Numbered from the stretch's first letter, positions 26,281 to 34,996 are shown. The stretch is 64,000 nucleotides of DNA from Streptomyces sp. BK239 (GCF_004217285.1 NZ_SHKS01000004.1:574921-638920); one strand, 5' to 3'. Notes: generated by a model from the letters alone, not told the origin. Numbers and translations are program-made.

Positions 26281-26556
26281 ATGCCGAGGTATGAAGTATC
26301 TGGCAAGGTCTTCAAAACGGCGAAGATCCACTTCAGCAAGAAAGAGACGGACGCAATTGCGGATGGTGCGTCGGCCGCGGCTCTCATGGCTGTTTGCATA
26401 CCGGAACCAGCGGCTAGCAAATCCTTCGCAGCGGCTGCAGGCCTGTGCGCGCTTATTGCGAAGCGGGCACAGAGGCAGGACAAGGCTCTGGGACTCACCT
26501 ACAGGTGGCCCCCTCTACTTGGGCCGATTCCGTTCTTCCATGACGACAGCGCATGA
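26281..26556 (+). CDS. Hypothetical 91-residue protein
   Basis: The ATG at 26281 follows AGAAGGGGG. The 91-residue product starts MPRYEVSGKVFKTAKIHFSK and has a hydrophobic Ala-rich middle (AAALMAVCIPEPAASKSFAA, AGLCALIAKRAQ) that could be one weak membrane helix or a buried helix, then ends LLGPIPFFHDDSA. Codon use is less G+C-biased than the flanking chromosome, which suggests transfer. It lies between two transposase remnants. No family recognised. Confidence 0.5.
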   Translation: MPRYEVSGKVFKTAKIHFSKKETDAIADGASAAALMAVCIPEPAASKSFAAAAGLCALIAKRAQRQDKALGLTYRWPPLLGPIPFFHDDSA

Positions 26557-26639
26557 GCGAATCCGGGGGCCGTACCACTTGATCAGGATAGCCGTGGAAG
26601 GTCCACGCTCAGTCTGACCTGCATGACGTACCTACGGAA

Positions 26640-26932
26640 ATAACGATCGCCGTCGTTTGCGGCTGCTCGGCCGGCGGCACCTCGTGCAACCGCTGCCACA
26701 CGCCGCCCTCGTTCCAGTCCCGCAGCCTGCGCCAGCACGTCATGCCTGAGCCAAGCCCAGGTCCGGCGGCAGATACTCCCACGGGATCCCGGCATGCAGC
26801 ACCTACAGAATCCCGCACAACAGTTCCCGGTCCGGCAACGGCTTGCGACCCGGATAGCGAAAGCGCCGCTCTCGCTGCGGAGCAACGGCCCCAAGCTGTC
26901 CCACAGCTAACTCCCGCTCCGGACACGGCCAT
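26640..26932 (-). pseudogene. IS5-family transposase N-terminal remnant
   Basis: The reverse strand keeps the N-terminal region of an IS5-type transposase: RERRFRYPGRKPLPDR and LHAGIPWEYLP in one frame, then SGMTCWRRLRDWNEGGVWQR in another. An in-frame TAG follows CGIL, a frameshift lies before SGMTCW, and the catalytic part is absent. No terminal inverted repeats are recognisable. Confidence 0.7.
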
Positions 26933-26963
26933 CAGCGCCTTTCAACTCTTTATTTAACCGTTG

Positions 26964-27266
26964 TCAGTAGCGCAAGTTGGCTTTCCAGCCGAAGGCTTGC
27001 CGGAGCGTGCGGTTCTTGAGGGACCCAGTGTGGGGGTCGCAGTAGTATTCGCGGACTGCGTCGGAGGACCTTGCGCCGTCTCGTGCGGTGGCGCGAGCAT
27101 GGAGGATGAGTCGGCTGTCCGGAAGCCGCCTGATGACGAGGACCCAGTCGCTCGTCTTGGCCGTTCCAGGGGCGAGGATTCCGTCGTCATCGCACAAGTG
27201 TGCGGCGGCCAGTTTCTCAAGGCTCTTGCGGATGTCGACTTCCTCCAGGTAGTCGCGTCCTTCCAT
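26964..27266 (-). CDS. Hypothetical 100-residue protein
   Basis: Starting at the ATG at 27266, the product is MEGRDYLEEVDIRKSLEKLA..., containing SDWVLVIRRLPDSRLILHAR and ending LRQAFGWKANLRY. The predicted structure mixes helix at the N-terminus with a short beta region. An upstream ATG at 27293 would add nine hydrophobic residues. I recognise no family. It lies beside the IS5 remnant in a patch of lower G+C, consistent with acquired DNA. Confidence 0.45.
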   Translation of the reverse strand: MEGRDYLEEVDIRKSLEKLAAAHLCDDDGILAPGTAKTSDWVLVIRRLPDSRLILHARATARDGARSSDAVREYYCDPHTGSLKNRTLRQAFGWKANLRY

Positions 27267-27387
27267 GACCACCGGAATCAACAACCACCACATCCTGGCT
27301 CCGTTCGACGTATTTACAAAACGTTACTGGTGGGCGGCAGCGGGTAGCAAGACCTGAGGGTCACGGCAAAAACGACTGGGGGAGAGC

Positions 27388-27828
27388 GTGTTGATGCTAG
27401 AGCGATGGCAGGAGTTGCTGGTGGGAACCTGGCAGCTCAGCGTGGGCGGCGACGCAGTGGAAAATAGCTGTTGTTACACCTTCACCCGCGAGGGAAAGTT
27501 CTCTACGAAAGCCCTGTCGGGGAGTTTCCTGGAGGATGCTCTGGTGACGGCCGCGGGGGACGGGCATTCCGGCAGGTGGCGGGCAGTTCAGGCTGCGGAC
27601 CAAGTGGTGTTGCAGATGTGGGTTCTCAGCGTGGAGCGTGGCCTGATGGGTCTTTTGGATCCCAAGTGGCTGAAGCCGGCCGTCTTCGCTCTTGGGCGTC
27701 TGCACCCGCCGGAGGAGTGGCTGTTGGTGTCCGCGGAAGAGGAAGTGATCGATGTTCGGGTCCGCCCCGCATACAGGGGCCGCAAGGAGACGCCCCTGCA
27801 GTTGGTCCGCCGCCGCGGGCCCGTGTGA
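27388..27828 (+). CDS. Hypothetical 146-residue protein, lipocalin-like
   Basis: GTG at 27388 (or ATG at 27394) follows GGGGGAG. The protein begins with LLVGTWQLSVGGDA, reminiscent of the first strand of lipocalin/calycin folds, and continues with alternating beta segments (CCYTFTREGKFSTKA, HSGRWRAVQAADQVVLQMW, EEVIDVRVRPAY). The fold suggestion rests only on the GxW motif and strand pattern. It is divergent from the 100-residue gene. Function unknown. Confidence 0.5.
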   Translation: MLMLERWQELLVGTWQLSVGGDAVENSCCYTFTREGKFSTKALSGSFLEDALVTAAGDGHSGRWRAVQAADQVVLQMWVLSVERGLMGLLDPKWLKPAVFALGRLHPPEEWLLVSAEEEVIDVRVRPAYRGRKETPLQLVRRRGPV

Positions 27829-28224
27829 CACGTCGGCTTCAGCCTTCAGGAGTCAGCAGAGCCAATCCACCTCTTGTGTTAGCCGTTGTCGCTCCCAGAG
27901 CACCCGGATGGTGGTGCTCTCGTCGGTGACGACTTCATGCAGGGCGAGGATATCCGGGTTGATTTCCTGGATGGCGTTGACCCGGGCGGCCCAGGCAGTT
28001 GGTGGCTGATGGGCACGGGTGCCGGCTGACGATGCTCCCCGCATGCTGCTGGCTGGGCTCGAGTTGCGGGGCCGGCCACGGGCCCGGCATCGCAGAAGGC
28101 GTGGCTCTGACAGCGGCCGAGCAGGCGACGGATAGCGCTGCGGGACATCGCGGCGATCCCCATGTCCTTGGCGCGGTCGAGGGGGAGGCGGCAGAAGCCG
28201 TACCCGAGCTGGAGAGGTAATTGC
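27829..28224. other. Unassigned stretch before cutA
   Basis: About 400 bases without an intact gene. A reverse-strand frame ending at 27853 contains ARVNAIQEINPDILALHEV, which faintly recalls the first motif of the endonuclease/exonuclease/phosphatase family. It is short and lacks the rest of the domain, so I do not call it a gene. Confidence 0.3.
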
Positions 28225-28545
28225 ATGGCCAACGAGATTGTGATCGCGCAGACGACCAGCGACAACGAGGATCAGGCGAAGGCGCTGGCCCGGGGCGCGG
28301 TCGAGAGCAAGCTGGCAGCGGGAGTTCACATCGATGCGCCAATCACCGCCTTCTATTGGTGGAAGGGGGAGGTTGCGACGGCGCAGGAGTGGCGCATTTC
28401 GTACATGACGACGACGGACCGTTTGCCAGCACTGGAGGCGTGGCTGCACGAGAAGCACCCGTACGACGTCCCCCAGTGGATCACGCTGCCCGTTTCAGGC
28501 GGTTCGGAGGCGTACCTGTCCTGGGTTGTCGAGGAGACGGCATAG
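28225..28545 (+). CDS. cutA: Divalent cation tolerance protein CutA
   Basis: A 106-residue protein from the ATG at 28225, preceded by GAGAGG. It matches CutA throughout: IVIAQTTSDNEDQAKALARG, KLAAGVHIDAPITAFYWWKGE, EEWRISYMTTTDRLPALE, and the C-terminal HPYDVPQWITLPV with SEAYLSWV. CutA forms very stable trimers; its copper-tolerance role is debated, and PII-like signalling has been suggested. It ends 69 bases from the convergent XRE regulator. Confidence 0.92.
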   Translation: MANEIVIAQTTSDNEDQAKALARGAVESKLAAGVHIDAPITAFYWWKGEVATAQEWRISYMTTTDRLPALEAWLHEKHPYDVPQWITLPVSGGSEAYLSWVVEETA

Positions 28546-28614
28546 GTCTGCGGAGCGGCGGACCAGCCCTACGACTACGTTCGCGTCCTGGGCTTGTCCG
28601 TGCCGCGCGGGAAC

Positions 28615-29856
28615 TCAGGATCCGAACTGCCGTAGATGGTGACTGAGTTCCTGCTCGCTGTCGGGGAGCGACGCTGCGATTGTCGATGCGCGCTCCTTGC
28701 CCATCGTGTTGGGCTTGGCCTGTGCCGCTGCTGCGAACTGGCGTGACACGTAGACCCCTTGATCGACGTCACCTCCACGCAGCAGGGCCGAAGCGAGATC
28801 ACCCAGGACCACGACGCCTCCGTCCGGGAGTTCGTCTCCGAGGCGGTCGACTGCGGTGTCTGCAGTAGCGGTGAGTTCAGGACGCCCCAACCGCCCATAT
28901 ACGGAGAGGGCCAGCGAGTCCATGCGGTACGGGGTCACGAACCGGACCCACGCCTGCTCGCTGGTGTGATCCGCGAAGTCGTAGGCGAAGCGCGCTCGCT
29001 CCAACGCCCGGAGCGCCCCCATCTCGTCGCCGGCCGACGCAGCCTCCTCCGCGTGCCTGCCGAGGACCCAGGCGGCAGCAGTAGCGTTGCCGTGGCCTCG
29101 CACATCGCTGGCCGCCTGGGAAAGAAACTCCAACTTCGCCTTCGGCGTCGAGGCGCCGTAGCTGCTGTAGGTCAGGGCCAGGGCTCGGAGCGGAGGGTGC
29201 CCAGCGGTCGTCGCGCACTGCGACGTGACCTTGTAGTAGGCGTCGGCTTTGTCGTGCTCACCCAGGTCCCAGGCCACCCAACCGGCCAGGGCGGCGGTTT
29301 CTCCGGCGGCGATAGTGAGAGCCCGCTCGTGTTCGCCAGCACGCGGCAGAGCTGCGGTGATCGCATCAAGATGCGATTCGACTGTGCTTTGTAGCCGCCG
29401 GGCGCTGAGGTTGAGTTCCTGGACATGCAGTTCAGCAGCCCGGTCGATGAGCGCGCCTGCGGAGGGCGAATCGATCTTGGACCCCTTGCTGAGGGCAATG
29501 GCGAGGCGCCCCCAGGGCTCGGCAGCCGCGCTCACGCCGACAGCGGCGCCACCCAGCAGCGTGCGACGCTTCACGGCGTCCTGGTCCTCCCCTGCATTGG
29601 CATGCCCCTTTCTCTTCCGAGCGCGGGCAGCCTTGGCCTCCCGCTGTAGTTCCTCGAAGGGGACACCGCAGGCCGCCGCGATGTGACCGATTGTGTGATT
29701 GGTAGGGACGTTCTCGAAGTTCTCATAGCGGCTGATCTCTCGGCGGGTCATGGTGTCCCGGCCGGAGACAGCGTTGATCGCCTCTGCCTGCTCCTCCTGC
29801 GTGCGGCCCGCATCCTGCCGAAGCCGCAGGAGCAGGTCGGCGAACGGATCTGGCAT
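28615..29856 (-). CDS. XRE-family helix-turn-helix regulator with TPR-like C-terminus
   Basis: A 413-residue protein from the ATG at 29856, preceded by GAGGT. Residues 5-75 are an XRE DNA-binding domain (LLLRLRQDAGRTQEEQAEAI, MTRREISRYENF, IGHIAAACGVPFEEL). A Lys/Arg-rich linker and a hydrophobic segment (TLLGGAAVGVSAAAEP) follow, then about 300 residues of helical repeats. This is the Streptomyces XRE-TPR type often paired with RsbW-like ATPases. It is divergent from such an ATPase gene, and three TTCCCCCT repeats lie between the starts as a likely operator. Confidence 0.82.
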   Translation of the reverse strand: MPDPFADLLLRLRQDAGRTQEEQAEAINAVSGRDTMTRREISRYENFENVPTNHTIGHIAAACGVPFEELQREAKAARARKRKGHANAGEDQDAVKRRTLLGGAAVGVSAAAEPWGRLAIALSKGSKIDSPSAGALIDRAAELHVQELNLSARRLQSTVESHLDAITAALPRAGEHERALTIAAGETAALAGWVAWDLGEHDKADAYYKVTSQCATTAGHPPLRALALTYSSYGASTPKAKLEFLSQAASDVRGHGNATAAAWVLGRHAEEAASAGDEMGALRALERARFAYDFADHTSEQAWVRFVTPYRMDSLALSVYGRLGRPELTATADTAVDRLGDELPDGGVVVLGDLASALLRGGDVDQGVYVSRQFAAAAQAKPNTMGKERASTIAASLPDSEQELSHHLRQFGS

Positions 29857-29900
29857 GAGTGTGACCTCTGTTGGTGGGTGGAATCCAATCATGGCCTTGA

Positions 29901-29940
29901 TTCCCCCTCCAGCTTTCCCCCTTGACAGATATTTCCCCCT
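29901..29940. promoter_or_regulatory. Three direct repeats TTCCCCCT in a divergent promoter
   Basis: Perfect copies lie at 29901-29908, 29915-29922 and 29933-29940, and a weaker TTCCCCTG follows near 29946. They sit in the 131 bases between the divergent XRE regulator and RsbW-like ATPase genes. A TTGACA at 29922-29927 overlaps the second copy, but a TAGATT at 29942 is only 14 bases downstream, too close for a standard promoter. A binding site for the XRE protein is the simplest reading. Confidence 0.5.
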
Positions 29941-29987
29941 CTAGATTCCCCTGGTCGACGGCGTCGCCACACGGTGCGATAGCCCCC

Positions 29988-30497
29988 ATGACCAGGCTCC
30001 AAGAGGAGACCCCGCCCGGCGGGGGCATCCGTAGCTTTGCCGACGTGGCAGGCGTGTCATGCGCGAGGTCGGTTCACGATGACCGGCACAGCACATCGGC
30101 GAGGGCAGGCATACCGGCGGCATCCCATGGCTGTCAGGCCGCCTTTCTCCCTGATCTCGCGAAAGTTGGGGAGATGCGGCAGACAGCCGGGGCGTTCCTG
30201 CGGCGGTGCCGTGTTTCGGAGCCAGTGGCGGGGGTCGTCGTACTGGCCGTCTCGGAGCTGGTCACCAACGCCGTGGTTCACGGTGAGGGAGAAGTCGTGC
30301 TCCGGATCACGGTGGCCGTCGACGTGGTGCGCGTCTCGGTCACCGATCACAATCCGGCCCCAGCTGTACTCAAGGAAACCGGACCCGGCGGTGAATCCGG
30401 TCGCGGGATCCGGCTTGTCGATGCGATCTCAGACGCGTGGGAGAGCAGCGGCGAGGAGACGTGGTGTGAGTTCCGGTACGCGAGGGCTGCGGGTTGA
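29988..30497 (+). CDS. RsbW-like ATP-binding protein (HATPase_c)
   Basis: A 169-residue protein from the ATG at 29988, with no clear ribosome site (possibly leaderless). The C-terminal 110 residues are a GHKL ATPase of anti-sigma type. The N-box ELVTNAVVHGEGEV is near residue 90, the G1 region VSVTDHNPAP near 117 and the G2-like SGRGIRLVDAISDAW near 137. The first 45 residues are a variable extension. Such Streptomyces proteins act as serine kinases or anti-sigma partners and commonly neighbour XRE-TPR regulators, as here. Confidence 0.82.
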   Translation: MTRLQEETPPGGGIRSFADVAGVSCARSVHDDRHSTSARAGIPAASHGCQAAFLPDLAKVGEMRQTAGAFLRRCRVSEPVAGVVVLAVSELVTNAVVHGEGEVVLRITVAVDVVRVSVTDHNPAPAVLKETGPGGESGRGIRLVDAISDAWESSGEETWCEFRYARAAG

Positions 30498-30559
30498 GCG
30501 AGACTTCCGACTGGTTCCCGGCCATGCGGTTGACGAGTCGGGCAGCTCAACCATTTCCC

Positions 30560-31060
30560 CTACGAGGGACGCTCCGAGGGCCGTTCGCTTGCCTTCGCCC
30601 AATAGTTCGGTTCAAGCATCTCGCCAGGCCATGCGGGCTGACGGATCAAGCCCTGAGGCCCCATCTGTTCGAAGTACGGTGCCAGGTCGATCACGGGCGT
30701 CCCGTCGACGGCGTCGAGATCGGTGACCAGGAGGTCCCTGCCTTCGACCTTGAGCAACCGCGGGTAGCTGACCGCCAGTTGGTTGGGGCGCCGGTGGTTG
30801 CGGTGGACGAACGTACCGGTCGCCGGCCAGTTCTGGTTTCCCCTTGGACTGCGTGCGTGGAGCTGGACGTCTTCGGGTCGGGCCAGATGGAAGCGCCAGG
30901 TCACGGTCAGGTGGGAGAACTCCTCGATTCCTTGCAGCGTTTCGAGGGGGTACGCGTCGTCGAGCCTGATGATCGATTCGACCCCGCCTTGGTAGTCGTC
31001 CTGTACGCGGGTGTGGCCGCCGACGACCGTTGCGATCGACTTGACCTCGTAGGTCGGCAT
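30560..31060 (-). CDS. trmO: TrmO/TsaA-family SAM-dependent methyltransferase
   Basis: A 166-residue protein matching the TsaA/TrmO (UPF0066/YaeB) beta-barrel family: YEVKSIATVVGGHTRVQDDY at the start, DAYPLETLQGIEEFSHLTV near residue 35, HARSPRGNQNWPATGTFVHR near 68, and GRDLLVTDLDAVDGTPVIDL near 107. TrmO N-methylates t6A37 of tRNAs using S-adenosylmethionine. The actinobacterial group has a shorter C-terminus than E. coli TrmO, so the tRNA role is likely but unproven. Confidence 0.85.
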   Translation of the reverse strand: MPTYEVKSIATVVGGHTRVQDDYQGGVESIIRLDDAYPLETLQGIEEFSHLTVTWRFHLARPEDVQLHARSPRGNQNWPATGTFVHRNHRRPNQLAVSYPRLLKVEGRDLLVTDLDAVDGTPVIDLAPYFEQMGPQGLIRQPAWPGEMLEPNYWAKASERPSERPS

Positions 31061-31132
31061 CAGCGCTCGTTCCTCTCCCTGGGCGTAGCGTGTGCGGCGG
31101 CCTCCGGTCGGCGCCGCGGATCTGTTCTGTGG

Positions 31133-32521
31133 TCAGCCTATGGCGCGCAGCATGTCTCGCGCGCGACGGTCCAGTTCGGCGACTTGGCGACCACCGCGCT
31201 GCCGGACGGGCGAGAGATCACTCTGCATTCGGACGATGACGTCGCGGGCTCGCCCGGACTGGATACCGGCCATGGCGTCGAGTGCTTCGTTCCAGGTTGC
31301 GCATGCCTCGTCGAGGCGTCCCTGCTGGACTTGGACGGCGCCGAGGTAGCCGAGCGTCACGCTGTGGGTACGGGCGAACTGCTGGCGTCGGCGCGTGGCC
31401 ACGCTGCGCTTGAAGTGGATCTCCGCATCCCGAGGCTGGCCCATATCACGCAGAGCGCAGGCCGTCTCGTGGGCGAGGGAGGCTTCCTGGAAAAAGCCGA
31501 CGCGGGCCGGTGCCTCGGTGGCGTCAGCACGGGCGAGGTCCCGCTCCGCGCGGCTAATGGCCGCGAGGGTGCCGACCCGGTCGCCATCGGACGCGAGGGC
31601 GCGTGCATGGACGATCGCCAGCAGCGCCTTTTCACGATGGCTGGCCTGGCCGTAGCGGTCGCGGGACATCGAGGTGTCGGCCAGGGCCAGCGCCCGGCGT
31701 GGATGCCCGAGGTCCACGGCCTGGTGGGCGAGGGCGCGCAGGACGTGACCACCGAGCGGTCCGTCTCCAGCTTCCGCCGCAATGCGGGCGGCAATGGTGA
31801 GATAGCGCTGAGCAGTGCGGTGTTCACTGGCGTCGAAGGCCATCCAACCAGCGAGGTAAGTCATCTCCGCCACGGCGGAGTACGTGTCGCGGCGAAGCTG
31901 ATCTGTACGGAATCGGCCGCCGAGCAGCGGTACCGCACCATCGAGGAGGTGGCTGGCGAGGGCCTTGCGGCCGGATGCGCCGCCTCGCTGCTGATCGCGC
32001 GCGGAGTAGTAGACCGTGAGATCGCGGACGTCGTCGATGTCCGCCTGAGTCACCGAGCGCGAGGAGGCCGGTCGGCGGTTCGCCGCTGCAGCGGGGGCGG
32101 CTGCCCACCACGAGTTAGTGGGCAGGGCAAGGCCAGCCGCGGAGTAGGCGGCGGTGGCCAGCAGCTTGCGTCGGTGCATATCGAGATCGTCGCTTCCCAG
32201 CTCGGCCAGTGCGGTCAGAGGGTCGACGCTCCAGTCGGATCCGGTGTCGGTCGTGCCTGTTGGCGCTTCTTCCAGCCCGAGATCAGCCAGGGAGAGGCGG
32301 CGGCCGAGTCTGCGGGACAGCGTCTCGCGCAGGATATGCGGCGCTCTGCCGCTGGGCTTTGTGCCCTGGACCCACATGGCGATGTGCGAGCGGGAGATCG
32401 CGTCGAGTTCGCGCACTCCGCTCTCCGCGGCCACGCGGGCCACCGCAGCGGCTGCTTGTGGCTGGGACCAGCCTGCTTCGCGCAGAAGTGCGGCGAGGGC
32501 GACGTTGCGTTCACGGGCCAT
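31133..32521 (-). CDS. Helix-turn-helix regulator with TPR-like C-terminus
   Basis: A 462-residue protein starting MARERNVALAALLREAGWSQ. Residues 1-75 form an XRE-like domain (WSQPQAAAAVARVAAESG, ISRSHIAMWVQGTKPSG). A hydrophobic segment near 117-135 (RKLLATAAYSAAGLALP) follows, then helical repeats (YLTIAARIAAEAGDGPL, HVLRALAHQAVDLGHPRRAL). This family typically adjoins conservons, Tsa/RsbW-like genes and natural-product loci in Streptomyces. It is divergent, across 189 bases, from the gene set leading into the conservon. Confidence 0.8.
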   Translation of the reverse strand: MARERNVALAALLREAGWSQPQAAAAVARVAAESGVRELDAISRSHIAMWVQGTKPSGRAPHILRETLSRRLGRRLSLADLGLEEAPTGTTDTGSDWSVDPLTALAELGSDDLDMHRRKLLATAAYSAAGLALPTNSWWAAAPAAAANRRPASSRSVTQADIDDVRDLTVYYSARDQQRGGASGRKALASHLLDGAVPLLGGRFRTDQLRRDTYSAVAEMTYLAGWMAFDASEHRTAQRYLTIAARIAAEAGDGPLGGHVLRALAHQAVDLGHPRRALALADTSMSRDRYGQASHREKALLAIVHARALASDGDRVGTLAAISRAERDLARADATEAPARVGFFQEASLAHETACALRDMGQPRDAEIHFKRSVATRRRQQFARTHSVTLGYLGAVQVQQGRLDEACATWNEALDAMAGIQSGRARDVIVRMQSDLSPVRQRGGRQVAELDRRARDMLRAIG

Positions 32522-32710
32522 GGACTGCCCCTCGGTTCCGAAATGATCTTTGACGCCTTTGACGGCCCTACGGGCGGTGTGGGCATACCGCTGGGCCGTG
32601 ATTCACGGTTCGCTCAACGTAGCGACCAGGTCACTCACTTCGCACGCCAGTGGCCGGTGTCACTTGGCGACTTGGGCTCACTTTGGCTTGATCCAAACAG
32701 GAGTTGTGTC

Positions 32711-33208
32711 ATGCGTCTTCCGCTGGACCCTCGCCGAGGCGACAGCCAGCTCGTAGACGGGCGAGGGCGGCGAAAGTCCGTCAGCGTAACGCTGTCGTCA
32801 GAGCGCGATCACCTGGTGGCCGCGTCGGAGACGGTAACGCTCGTGCTGGGTGCGGATTCGCCGCTGCCCGAGAGCGCTGCCGATGTGGAGGACCTCGTTC
32901 GACTTCTGCGCGGTCATGTCGCCCAGTTGGGAGCACGGATTGCCATAGGCAGCCCTGTTCTGATGCGAGCTCAACAGCTCACCTCCGAAGCCATTCCCGA
33001 GGGCTACATGCCGAGCCGGGTGCACCTGGTCAAGCTCGCCGAAGCCACCAAGGAGCTGATGGCACACCTGGAACGGGGCGGTCCCGGGCCGATCCGATCG
33101 AAACGCGAGCGGCGCTGGTGGAAGCCGAAGATCAACGTGCTGCGCGCGGCGGTTTTCGTCGTCGCCCTGGCCTGTCTGGTCTTCGCCGCTTCGGTACCGC
33201 GGACATGA
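32711..33208 (+). CDS. DUF6415-family protein with C-terminal membrane helix
   Basis: A 165-residue protein from the ATG at 32711. The central region (LRGHVAQLGARIAIG, EGYMPSRVHLVKLAEATKEL) matches what I recall as DUF6415, a Streptomyces family often found near natural-product genes. A Lys/Arg-rich stretch precedes a single C-terminal membrane helix (VFVVALACLVFAASV). Its stop overlaps the next start as ATGA. An imperfect TTTGG/CCAAA inverted repeat lies 14 bases before the start. Function unknown. Confidence 0.7.
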   Translation: MRLPLDPRRGDSQLVDGRGRRKSVSVTLSSERDHLVAASETVTLVLGADSPLPESAADVEDLVRLLRGHVAQLGARIAIGSPVLMRAQQLTSEAIPEGYMPSRVHLVKLAEATKELMAHLERGGPGPIRSKRERRWWKPKINVLRAAVFVVALACLVFAASVPRT

Positions 33209-33486
33209 CCGTGACCGGGGCCGTCATCATCGGGTTGGTCCTCGGGCCGATGGCCTGGCTGATTCTTCGCGGCGAGCGCGCGGCCGGTCCTGCAGGAGCC
33301 GACGAGGACGCCGCGAGGCCAGAGCACCCGGCTCCTTCAGTTCCTGTCGACGCAGTCCTCCCACCACCGCGGCGCGGTCGCGGTTCCGGCGTCCCGCTCG
33401 ACCCCACGCAGCACACGCCAGACCTGCGCAGACCTTTCGCCGCAGCACGCTTAGCCACCCACCCTGACGAGGATTCCCATGCCTGA
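33205..33486 (+). CDS. Small single-TM protein
   Basis: A 93-residue protein (MTVTGAVIIGLVLGPMAWLI...) with one N-terminal membrane helix and a disordered Pro/Arg/Asp-rich tail. It overlaps the DUF6415 gene by ATGA and the conservon sensor by eight bases, so it is in the same transcription unit. No family is recognised. Its position suggests an accessory of the membrane sensor. Confidence 0.6.
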   Translation: MTVTGAVIIGLVLGPMAWLILRGERAAGPAGADEDAARPEHPAPSVPVDAVLPPPRRGRGSGVPLDPTQHTPDLRRPFAAARLATHPDEDSHA

Positions 33487-34996
33487 CAGCGCCTTCCCGG
33501 CACGGCCGGCCGCTACCGGCCACCGCAGACGGCGGCATCCGGTCGACGCGTTCACGCTGCACCATGTCCGCCGCGCCGTGGCACTGCCCCTGGTGCTCCT
33601 GGCCGCGCTGCTGGGTGCCATCTCCCCTCTCTGGTCGGTGTCCGCGGTAGGCCCCGGCTGGCTCCTGGCCGGCCTGGTATGCGGGCTGGCTGGGGTCGCC
33701 ACGGTGGCGGCTCGCGGAGCGCGCACGGTCGCAGGGGCCGTGCAGACGGCCGCGGAGGAAGACCGGTCAGCGGCACTGGCAGCGATCGCGGGGGCAGCGG
33801 CAGCTGTCGAGAAGTCGGTGCAGTGGTCGGCGGACGAACTGTGCCGCGGGGGACGCCCGCCGCTGCCGGACTTGCAGGCACCACCATCGGCCGGTCCGAA
33901 TGCCGAGATCAACAAGGCGTTGAGCGCCCTCCAGGTGCAGGCCATCGCGTCGCTGTTACGGGTGCACGACGAGTCCCAGTCCGTAGTCCTCCTGGAAGTG
34001 CTGCGCCGCCTGGCCATGCGCGAGCACGCCCTGGTCGGCAAGGCGCTTCAGGCACTGAGCCAGCTGGAGATGCTGACCGACGACCCGGAGCTGCTGGCCA
34101 AGATCTTCGCGATCGATCATCTCGTAACGCGGATGCGTCGCCAGGTCGAGAGCACGGCGGTACTGGGCGGGCAGTCCTTGCGCAGCGTGCGCCGCCCGGT
34201 TCCCGTCGCGACGGCGCTGCGCGGCGCGGTCTCCGAGGTCGTGCAGTATCCGCGTGTGGCCGTCGCGGCCGGATCCGTGGGCGCCGAGCTGGGTCTTCCC
34301 GGCCATGTGGGTCCGGACCTGACGCACCTGCTGGCCGAGCTGATTGAGAACGCCTGTGAGTGCTCCGATCCGGCGACGAAGGTGATGGTGCGTGCCCAGC
34401 GGGTGGCGAACGGGCTGGCGGTCGAGGTCGAGGACCGAGCCATCCCCATGCACCCACGGACGCGGGCACAGATGAACCACCTGCTCAAAGCCCCCGACGA
34501 GGTCGACGTCAGCGGCCAAGTCCGAGCTGGCCAGCTCGGCTTGCTGGTCGCCGCGAAGATCGCCCAGTCGCACGGGCTGTCCGTTCTCCTGCAGGAGAAC
34601 GTGACGGGGGGCACTACTGCCCTGGTCGTCATCCCAGCACGGCTCCTCGTAGCGATTCCCTCCGTCGACGATGCGAACGCGTCGCCCAAGGGAACCCTCC
34701 CCTCCGCGCCGCCGCAGCAGCTGGCTGCCGCGACTCCTACCATCGCGACGGCAGGCCAGGTCACACACTCCGGCACTGTAGGGGCACCGGAGGCCGCAGA
34801 AGCGGGTCACTCTGCTGATGCGCCCGCACTTCCCAGGCGTAGACGTCAGAACGGCTCGTTCCGTCCACCGCGCGAGCGAGAGCAAGCCCCCGTGACCGGA
34901 GCGACGCCAGGGCTTGCAGCCGCCTTCCGCAACGGCATCCAGGCCAGCGAGAGAGCCGGTTCTCCCACCGCTTCGCCAGAGCAGTCCGGGCCCTGA
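33479..34996 (+). CDS. Conservon CvnA-like sensor ATPase (nitrate/sulfonate-sensor-like)
   Basis: A 505-residue protein. Two membrane helices lie at about residues 32-78 (VALPLVLLAALLGAISPLW, GPGWLLAGLVCGLAGVATVA). A helical linker follows (LARLEVLRRLAM-like DHIP region near 185-230). A histidine-kinase-type ATPase follows at about 235-400 with the N-box LLAELIENACECSDP and the G-box GLLVAAKIAQSHG. The C-terminal 100 residues are disordered. There is no clear phospho-acceptor His, as is usual for CvnA. Conservons couple this sensor to a roadblock protein, a DUF742 protein and a GTPase, resembling eukaryotic G-protein switches. Confidence 0.87.
   Translation: MPDSAFPARPAATGHRRRRHPVDAFTLHHVRRAVALPLVLLAALLGAISPLWSVSAVGPGWLLAGLVCGLAGVATVAARGARTVAGAVQTAAEEDRSAALAAIAGAAAAVEKSVQWSADELCRGGRPPLPDLQAPPSAGPNAEINKALSALQVQAIASLLRVHDESQSVVLLEVLRRLAMREHALVGKALQALSQLEMLTDDPELLAKIFAIDHLVTRMRRQVESTAVLGGQSLRSVRRPVPVATALRGAVSEVVQYPRVAVAAGSVGAELGLPGHVGPDLTHLLAELIENACECSDPATKVMVRAQRVANGLAVEVEDRAIPMHPRTRAQMNHLLKAPDEVDVSGQVRAGQLGLLVAAKIAQSHGLSVLLQENVTGGTTALVVIPARLLVAIPSVDDANASPKGTLPSAPPQQLAAATPTIATAGQVTHSGTVGAPEAAEAGHSADAPALPRRRRQNGSFRPPREREQAPVTGATPGLAAAFRNGIQASERAGSPTASPEQSGP

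Noticed and set aside
27853..28020. Possible endonuclease/exonuclease/phosphatase fragment (INPDILALHEV)
   Set aside because: It has one short motif only, no following catalytic motifs, and the frame changes within a few residues.
29922..29947. TTGACA and TAGATT as a promoter pair
   Set aside because: The spacing is 14 bases, too short for a vegetative Streptomyces promoter; the TTCCCCCT repeats explain the region better.
30494..33208. 904-residue forward frame
   Set aside because: It runs antisense to trmO and the XRE-TPR regulator; only its last 165 residues, from 32711, are a real DUF6415 gene.
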